This document shows, in pieces, positions 59,607 to 64,000 of a stretch of 64,000 nucleotides of DNA. The position numbers were made by a program, and so were the translations under genes. The stretch is taken from the NCBI GenBank assembly GCA_038210495.1, contig JBBQWR010000021.1, positions 1-64,000 of the forward strand, given 5' to 3'. Source of the DNA: JBBQWR01 sp038210495. GTDB lineage: Bacteria; Planctomycetota; Planctomycetia; Pirellulales; DATAWG01. Numbering within the stretch: position 1 is the first letter of the stretch; each line of letters starts with the position of its first letter. The notes under the pieces are model-generated. The model saw only the letters and a list, made by a program, of their open reading frames with translations. It was not told the DNA's origin and searched no databases.

Positions 59607-60119
59607 TTATTCGTCGAGGCCGGCCGGGTTGCGGCGGGCTTCTTCGCCGGACTCCAGGTAGGCCGTCAACAAAATTTGAGCGGCTAACTTGTCTAAGCGG
59701 GCCTTGCGCTTTTTCTTGGTCAGTTCCGCTTGAGCCAAGTAAATTTCGGCGTCGCGGGAGGTGAACCGCTCGTCGAAGTATACGACCGGCACGCCCGTGA
59801 TCTCATGGAGCCATTTGCCGAATTTTCGGGCGTCGGTCGATTTTCCGCTCTCGCGCCCGTCTAGATGCACGGGCAGGCCGACGACGAACTCGACGATCCG
59901 TTCTTCCTTGGCAAGCTGCCGAAAAAACGCCGCGTCGGCTTGCTCGCCGCGTCGCGTGTAATTCTCCAGCGGACTGGCGATCCGCCGCTCCGGATCGGTC
60001 ACGGCGACGCCAATCCGAACCGTGCCGAAGTCGACGCCAGCCAAGCGGCCAAGCGGAGCGGGATGATTAGGAGTATTCACGTCGGCACGGAGAGTTCGGG
60101 TCCAAATCGCTTGCGGCAT
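59607..60119 (-). CDS. ruvX: Putative pre-16S rRNA nuclease / Holliday junction resolvase (YqgF/RuvX)
   Basis: From the ATG at 60119 it has 170 residues. The RNase H-like fold shows the first acidic residue in LAGVDFGTVRIGVAVTD, VVGLPVHLDGRES, and VVYFDERFTSRDAEIYL. Family members trim the 5' end of 16S rRNA and may cut branched DNA. The start is uncertain: GTG at VNTPNHPAPLG, or an upstream TTG-type start inside manC, would also work. It follows manC after only five bases. Confidence 0.93.
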   Translation of the reverse strand: MPQAIWTRTLRADVNTPNHPAPLGRLAGVDFGTVRIGVAVTDPERRIASPLENYTRRGEQADAAFFRQLAKEERIVEFVVGLPVHLDGRESGKSTDARKFGKWLHEITGVPVVYFDERFTSRDAEIYLAQAELTKKKRKARLDKLAAQILLTAYLESGEEARRNPAGLDE

Positions 60120-60124
60120 AGCCG

Positions 60125-61195
60125 CTACAAATATTCGCGCCACCCGCGCTCTTCGAGAAGTTTTACAATCCGACGAATCGATTCTTCATCGCCGCGATTG
60201 GCGACCAGCGTGGCGTCGGGCGTGTGGACGACGATGCAGTCTCGCAGGCCGACCGTGACGATCAAGTGCTCGCCGTTGGCTCGGACGATCGTGCCGGTCG
60301 TGTTCAAACCGAGGTGCTTTCCGTCGATCGTGTTTCCCTCGGCGTCGGCGCCGCGCAGCCGGGCCATCGCTTGCCAGCTTCCCACGTCGTCCCAGTTGAA
60401 CGGCGCCTCGATCACCGCCACGCCCTGGGCTTTCTCCATCACGGCGTAATCGATCGACACGCCGCGAATCGCCGCGAACTCGCGATCGAACGTCTCGGCG
60501 AAATCGGGTCGGCCATATGCGGCCACGATCGTTTGCAGCCGCTCGAGCATCTCGGGCGCGTCCTGCTGCAGCGATTCCAGGATCGTCCGCGCCTTCCACA
60601 CGAAAATCCCTGAGTTCCAGTAGAAATTGCCGGCGGCGAGGTACTGTGCCGCCAACGCGACCGGCGGCTTTTCGTGAAACTTGGCGACTTCGTACAAGCC
60701 CGGGCCGTCGAGCGCCGCGCCCCGTTCGATGTAACCAAAACTTTCAGCCGCGTACGTCGGCCGAATGCCAAACGTCACGATCCTCCGCGGCTCGCGATCC
60801 ACCAATGCGGCCGCCTGGGAAATCGCCCGCTGAAATGCGGCGATCGGCCGGATGACATGATCGGCCGGCGTGACGACCATCGTCGCCTCGGGATCGTCGC
60901 GGCTAATGAGCAGCGCCGCCAAACCAATGCACGGCGCAGTGTCGCGCTTGCACGGCTCGCCCAAAATCGAATCGGCCGGCAGTGAGGGAAGCTGCCGCCG
61001 CATCGCCTCAACCATCCGCGCGGCCGTCACGATCAATACTCGCTCGCTCGGAACAAGTCCGTCCAAGCGATCGACCGTCTCTTGGATCATCGTCCGCTCG
61101 CCGGACAGCGCGAGCAACTGCTTCGGCCGATCGGCCCGACTCTCCGGCCAGAACCGCGTCCCCGCCCCACCGGCCATGATGACTGCATGCAGCAT
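60125..61195 (-). CDS. manC: Mannose-1-phosphate guanylyltransferase
   Basis: From the ATG at 61195 it has 356 residues, the size of the single-domain guanylyltransferase. The pyrophosphorylase signature is AVIMAGGAGTRFWPESRADRPKQLL; then LVPSERVLIVT, EPCKRDTAPCIGLAAL, VVTPADHVI, FHEKPP and NSGIFVWKA. It makes GDP-mannose for polysaccharide or glycoprotein synthesis. No isomerase domain is fused to it. The upstream extension to 61330 is rejected because it begins inside a palindromic repeat. Confidence 0.94.
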   Translation of the reverse strand: MLHAVIMAGGAGTRFWPESRADRPKQLLALSGERTMIQETVDRLDGLVPSERVLIVTAARMVEAMRRQLPSLPADSILGEPCKRDTAPCIGLAALLISRDDPEATMVVTPADHVIRPIAAFQRAISQAAALVDREPRRIVTFGIRPTYAAESFGYIERGAALDGPGLYEVAKFHEKPPVALAAQYLAAGNFYWNSGIFVWKARTILESLQQDAPEMLERLQTIVAAYGRPDFAETFDREFAAIRGVSIDYAVMEKAQGVAVIEAPFNWDDVGSWQAMARLRGADAEGNTIDGKHLGLNTTGTIVRANGEHLIVTVGLRDCIVVHTPDATLVANRGDEESIRRIVKLLEERGWREYL

Positions 61196-61263
61196 AGCGC
61201 GAGAAAAACTAACAGCAAATCCTGTCGTGGGGCATTTTGCGCCCCTCGAACATAAACGGAATA

Positions 61264-61435
61264 AACACGGAGGGCGCAGAGATAACAGAGAAGCGAATGT
61301 TTCTAAAGTGTGGAGAACACTAATCTCCACTAATTGTCGCTAATGAATGATTAGCGGCAATTAGCGCGGATTAGTGTTCCCCCGTCCGCAGCGGTTTTGT
61401 GAGGGCTTCTAAAAAATATCTGTTCCCTCCGTGTT
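61264..61435. repeat. Nested inverted repeat between the two sugar-nucleotide genes
   Basis: Outer arms AACACGGAGGG (61264-61274) and CCCTCCGTGTT (61425-61435). Inner arms (61315-61379) pair over nearly 30 bases: GAACACTAATC and CTAATTG, CGCTAAT on the left with ATTAGCG, CAATTAG, GATTAGTGTTC on the right, and a five-base loop. No T-run follows. Confidence 0.85.
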
Positions 61436-61454
61436 CAAAAAACCCTTTGGCAAC

Positions 61455-62837
61455 TTAACAAAAAAGTCGCGGCTCGGTAACCTCCAGGCCTGACGGGACT
61501 TTGCCCGCAAGCTCGTCGGCGTCGATTGCAAATAGCGGGCTGATCTCGACCGGCGCCGTCGGCGCCACCGTGGCCCCCGCTTCCGTGAGCCACCGGGTGT
61601 GCTGGGCCACGAGCGCGGCTTGCATCGTCGCCAGCGTGTCTTGCTTTTCGCCGGGCCCGTTTTTTACCGGCGCGAAACCCTCGGCCGGGTCGATCTCGAC
61701 GACGATTGCTCGCTCGGCCTTCGGCAAGAGATCAAACACGAACCGCTCGAATTTGATCGCGTTCGCCGCAGTCGGCTCGACGCGCTGGCCCGCGGCGTCG
61801 ACGTGAGGAACCTTCTTCTTGGCAATGTGAAACGGCAAGCCTTCGCTGTCCGCCTGAACGCGATCCAGGAAACTCCGCTCGAAGAAATGGATCGCGATGC
61901 TGCCGGCCCAAATTTTTAGCGAGCCGTCCGGATTTCGCAAATTGGCGGCGGCCTCCGGCAAGTCGCTGTATTCGACGATCTGCAACCGGCCGTCGACATC
62001 GACTACGTTGCCGACCTTCTCCAGCGGATACCGTTTCGCCACGACCTGGCTCGACATCTCCGACTTCACGAGCAAATGATAACCGAGAAACACCGGATCG
62101 CACATCTGCACGAGCGGATTGTCGACCTGAAAATAAAAGATGTGCTCGAGCCCGCGCTGAGTCATGTCCGCCAGGCCACCGCTCGCGGAGAGGGCCGAGA
62201 GCATGCCGCCATGCCCGTCGGGGCTCAGCGCCAAGCTGTCTTTCGATTCCAGCAGCAGCCGTCCCGATTGGATATCGACCGCCGGCATTTGACCTTGGCA
62301 GAATACGACCCCCTGATTGACGCCGAAGTGTCTGTTCTCAGCCAGGTACGCAAGCGTCTCTTCGTGCGTTGCTGGGCTCGTCATCAAATACAGCCGCACC
62401 GGTTTGCCAAATCGCTGCCCGACCGCTAGCAGTTTTTCGAAGAGAATCTTGAACAGCGAATCGCCGGAGACGGGACCCACCGGGAGCATTCCCTTGGGAT
62501 GATTGAAACCCAATCGGCTGCCTTGACCGCCGGCAACCAGGATGGCCCCGACTTTGCCCTGGGCGAGAGCCGCTTCGCCAATGCGGCGGGCTTCATCCAC
62601 GGACCAGCGATTCTCGCCATTCAAGCGGAACGCCGGCGGCGGCGCGGCCCGTTTGATGATCTCGGCCACATCGACTGGGCTTTGCTTCTGCTCGATCAAC
62701 CGCGCCAACCGGGCGAAATCGATCATCTTAATTTGCTCGGCAAGTTTGCGCCGACCGGCGTCGTCGAGCTGATCCCAAAACGTCAGCACGTGCTGCTGGC
62801 CGTGGCCAGTCAAAATGGCTTCGAGCTCGTGCTTCAC
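61455..62837 (-). CDS. UDP-sugar pyrophosphorylase, eukaryote-like UAP/UGP family
   Basis: A 460-residue protein with a GTG start at 62837. The UDPGP-family signature is LVAGGQGSRLGFNHPKGMLPVG; then LYLMTSPATHEETLAYL, LSPDGHGGML, FYFQVDNPLVQMCDPVFLGY and KKVPHVD. The family joins UTP and a sugar or amino-sugar 1-phosphate. UDP-N-acetylglucosamine pyrophosphorylase is the nearest pattern; uridylyltransferase on glucose-1-phosphate is an alternative. It forms a sugar-nucleotide group with manC downstream. Confidence 0.9.
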   Translation of the reverse strand: MKHELEAILTGHGQQHVLTFWDQLDDAGRRKLAEQIKMIDFARLARLIEQKQSPVDVAEIIKRAAPPPAFRLNGENRWSVDEARRIGEAALAQGKVGAILVAGGQGSRLGFNHPKGMLPVGPVSGDSLFKILFEKLLAVGQRFGKPVRLYLMTSPATHEETLAYLAENRHFGVNQGVVFCQGQMPAVDIQSGRLLLESKDSLALSPDGHGGMLSALSASGGLADMTQRGLEHIFYFQVDNPLVQMCDPVFLGYHLLVKSEMSSQVVAKRYPLEKVGNVVDVDGRLQIVEYSDLPEAAANLRNPDGSLKIWAGSIAIHFFERSFLDRVQADSEGLPFHIAKKKVPHVDAAGQRVEPTAANAIKFERFVFDLLPKAERAIVVEIDPAEGFAPVKNGPGEKQDTLATMQAALVAQHTRWLTEAGATVAPTAPVEISPLFAIDADELAGKVPSGLEVTEPRLFC

Positions 62838-62859
62838 GACGTCGGCCTCCAGCTTCCGT

Positions 62860-62979
62860 TCACAATCCCCACCATCCGCGCACCCAGGCGGTGGCCAGCA
62901 AGCATAGCAGCGGAAAGCCCAGGAAGATCAGCAGGTAGGTAAAGAGCGTGGTCCAAACGTGACGAGGCCAACGCGCCAT
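62860..62979 (-). CDS. Possible 39-residue single-helix membrane protein
   Basis: An ATG at 62979 opens a frame of 39 residues ending in TGA. It has a basic start (MARWPRHVW), one strongly hydrophobic helix (TLFTYLLIFLGFPLLCLLAT) and a Trp-rich end. It fits tightly between the pyrophosphorylase gene (22 bases downstream) and the membrane protein upstream. No clear ribosome site is seen, so this is tentative. Confidence 0.38.
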   Translation of the reverse strand: MARWPRHVWTTLFTYLLIFLGFPLLCLLATAWVRGWWGL

Positions 62980-63004
62980 GATACGATTCTTGAGTCGATC
63001 GAAG

Positions 63005-63074
63005 GAGCCGCGCACACAGTAAGCGACTGGAAATTTAACGCTAAGGCCGATTTCGCTTACTTCGTGCGCGGCTC
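63005..63074. repeat. GAGCCGCGCAC...GTGCGCGGCTC hairpin overlapping a gene end
   Basis: Arms GAGCCGCGCAC (63005-63015) and GTGCGCGGCTC (63064-63074), with an inner pair GTAAGCG / CGCTTAC. The right arm also encodes the last codons (Glu-Pro-Arg-Thr-Lys-stop) of the minus-strand gene. Related to the element at 8786-8842. Confidence 0.8.
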
Positions 63075-64000
63075 TAATTGTTTTTTCTCCGCGTGCGCCG
63101 CCTCTGCTACATTGTCGCCGGCCCGCGGCGCTTCGGCCGTGAATTCCATTATGACCGCCGCTTGCTCCTTGGCGATAGCGGTCCGCTTGAGTTCCAGCCT
63201 CATGCCAAATGGTAGAACTTGCACCGGCTTCACGCGACTGGAGGGGCCTGACAATTGGCGGAGCGCGACCCGGGGAGACTCATCGAACGGCGGACAAAAC
63301 GCGACGTGCAAGGTCACGTTCCGCTCACCCGCGGCCAACGCGGTTTGCAGCCAGCCCTGCAATCGATCGGTGGTGGCCGATTGCGTGCGAATGAATTGTT
63401 GGGTGACGTTCGGTCCCAACGGGTAGAAATCGATTCCGGTCGTCGACGGAGCGGCGCCCGGCGGGGATTTGGAGTCCGCGACAATTGTGGCGGTCATCGG
63501 GGCATCGGCTAGGGAGGCAGGCAAGACCGGCGAGGAGTCAAGCCGAAGTTTTCGCAACGATAACCTCGACCGCTTGGCCCCGCGAATCCGCCAAGCCTGC
63601 CAGAGTTCAAACCCCTGTCGGACCGCGATGATCGTCCAAACGGCGGCCAGAGCCGGCGCGGTAGAACCAGGAACCGACAGGGCGACACCGCCAATCACAA
63701 GCGCGAGGCCTGGCGTCCAAAATGTTAACTGATCGAGAGTCCCCTGAAATCGTGTCGCCGAGCCGAGTTCGCTCAGGCGGCGCGTCATGCTGGCCACCAT
63801 CGCGGCGGCAAAGATTGCGCCGATCAGAGTCTGCCAAGGAAGCGGGGACATCAAACCGCCGGCCAAACGGCGGCTTGCGAGCGCTGTCGCCGCGACCACG
63901 AGCGATAACGTCATAGCGCCGGCGGAGAGCCCGGCTAGTTGATGGGCCAACCGTTGAGATGGCCGGAAGGACGCAGGGGTGGCGACGGGAACCGATGAAC
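63057..64000 (-). CDS. Membrane protein of unknown function, 5' end cut by window
   Basis: The frame stays open from TAA (63057-63059) to the right window edge. A TTG at 63950 is a possible start, but the open frame upstream suggests that the true start lies outside. There are about three to four membrane helices in the N-terminal 125 visible residues (ALVIGGVALSVPG and WTIIAVRQGFELWQAW regions), then a soluble C-terminal domain of about 150 residues with NVTLHVAFCPPFDESPRVAL and PVQVLPFGMRLELKR. The last five residues are encoded by a palindromic repeat. No family recognised. Confidence 0.7.
   Translation of the reverse strand, partial: SSVPVATPASFRPSQRLAHQLAGLSAGAMTLSLVVAATALASRRLAGGLMSPLPWQTLIGAIFAAAMVASMTRRLSELGSATRFQGTLDQLTFWTPGLALVIGGVALSVPGSTAPALAAVWTIIAVRQGFELWQAWRIRGAKRSRLSLRKLRLDSSPVLPASLADAPMTATIVADSKSPPGAAPSTTGIDFYPLGPNVTQQFIRTQSATTDRLQGWLQTALAAGERNVTLHVAFCPPFDESPRVALRQLSGPSSRVKPVQVLPFGMRLELKRTAIAKEQAAVIMEFTAEAPRAGDNVAEAAHAEKKQLEPRTK

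Noticed and set aside
1..64000. tRNA, rRNA, transposase or prophage genes
   Set aside because: No cloverleaf-like segment, rRNA core sequence, or transposase or phage motif was noticed. A dedicated covariance search would be needed to exclude small RNAs.

Overview
The window (about 59% G+C by eye) reads as a chromosomal segment of a planctomycete, probably of the Pirellulales type. The evidence is: a very large secreted protein with an N-terminal LEPR-XLL-type motif (EPRQLLSA) and SdrD/Cna-B-like repeats; a Ser/Thr kinase with the N-terminal helper domain common in planctomycete kinases; an ECF sigma/giant anti-sigma pair; a WD40 protein with a signal peptide; a ribosomal-protein cluster without rpmD (L30); an enlarged L17; and frequent GTG starts. 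No tRNA, rRNA, CRISPR array, prophage or complete insertion sequence was seen.

Layout. 1-1.0 kb: a truncated BtaA-type betaine-lipid synthase (minus). 1.4-8.8 kb: an Opp/Dpp peptide ABC importer operon (plus) whose two permeases carry large extra segments. 9.0-19.7 kb (minus): altronate dehydratase, a giant anti-sigma factor with its ECF sigma factor, a prolipoprotein diacylglyceryl transferase with an inserted PDZ-like domain, panC overlapping a FolK-kinase fusion, and a nitrilase-family amidase with a small exported protein. 20.1-30.4 kb: Ser/Thr kinase, DUF892 protein, a glycoside hydrolase family 2 remnant, a P-type Mg2+ ATPase, a C25-like peptidase, an anti-sigma kinase/STAS pair and two small membrane proteins.

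30.7-48.5 kb (minus): a full S10-spc-alpha ribosomal-protein cluster, rpsJ to rplQ, including secY, adk, map and rpoA. rpmD and infA are missing. A near-consensus promoter (TTGACA-N17-TATCAT) precedes rpsJ. 48.9-51.1 kb (plus): hflX and a short-chain dehydrogenase. 51.25-57.4 kb (minus): the 1,664-residue surface protein and a WD40 propeller. 57.8-64 kb (minus): an MBL-fold hydrolase, a Rossmann epimerase, ruvX, mannose-1-phosphate guanylyltransferase, a UDP-sugar pyrophosphorylase and a membrane protein cut by the window edge.

The most unusual structure is not a gene. At least nine families of short palindromic repeats fill the intergenic DNA, including many spacers of the ribosomal cluster, which in most bacteria are only a few bases long. 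Several families sit at gene ends in fixed orientation, touching or overlapping stop codons, as if they marked or capped transcript 3' ends. The second theme is domain insertion into otherwise standard proteins: Lgt plus PDZ, OppB plus about 270 residues, FolK plus nucleoside kinase, and an enlarged L17.
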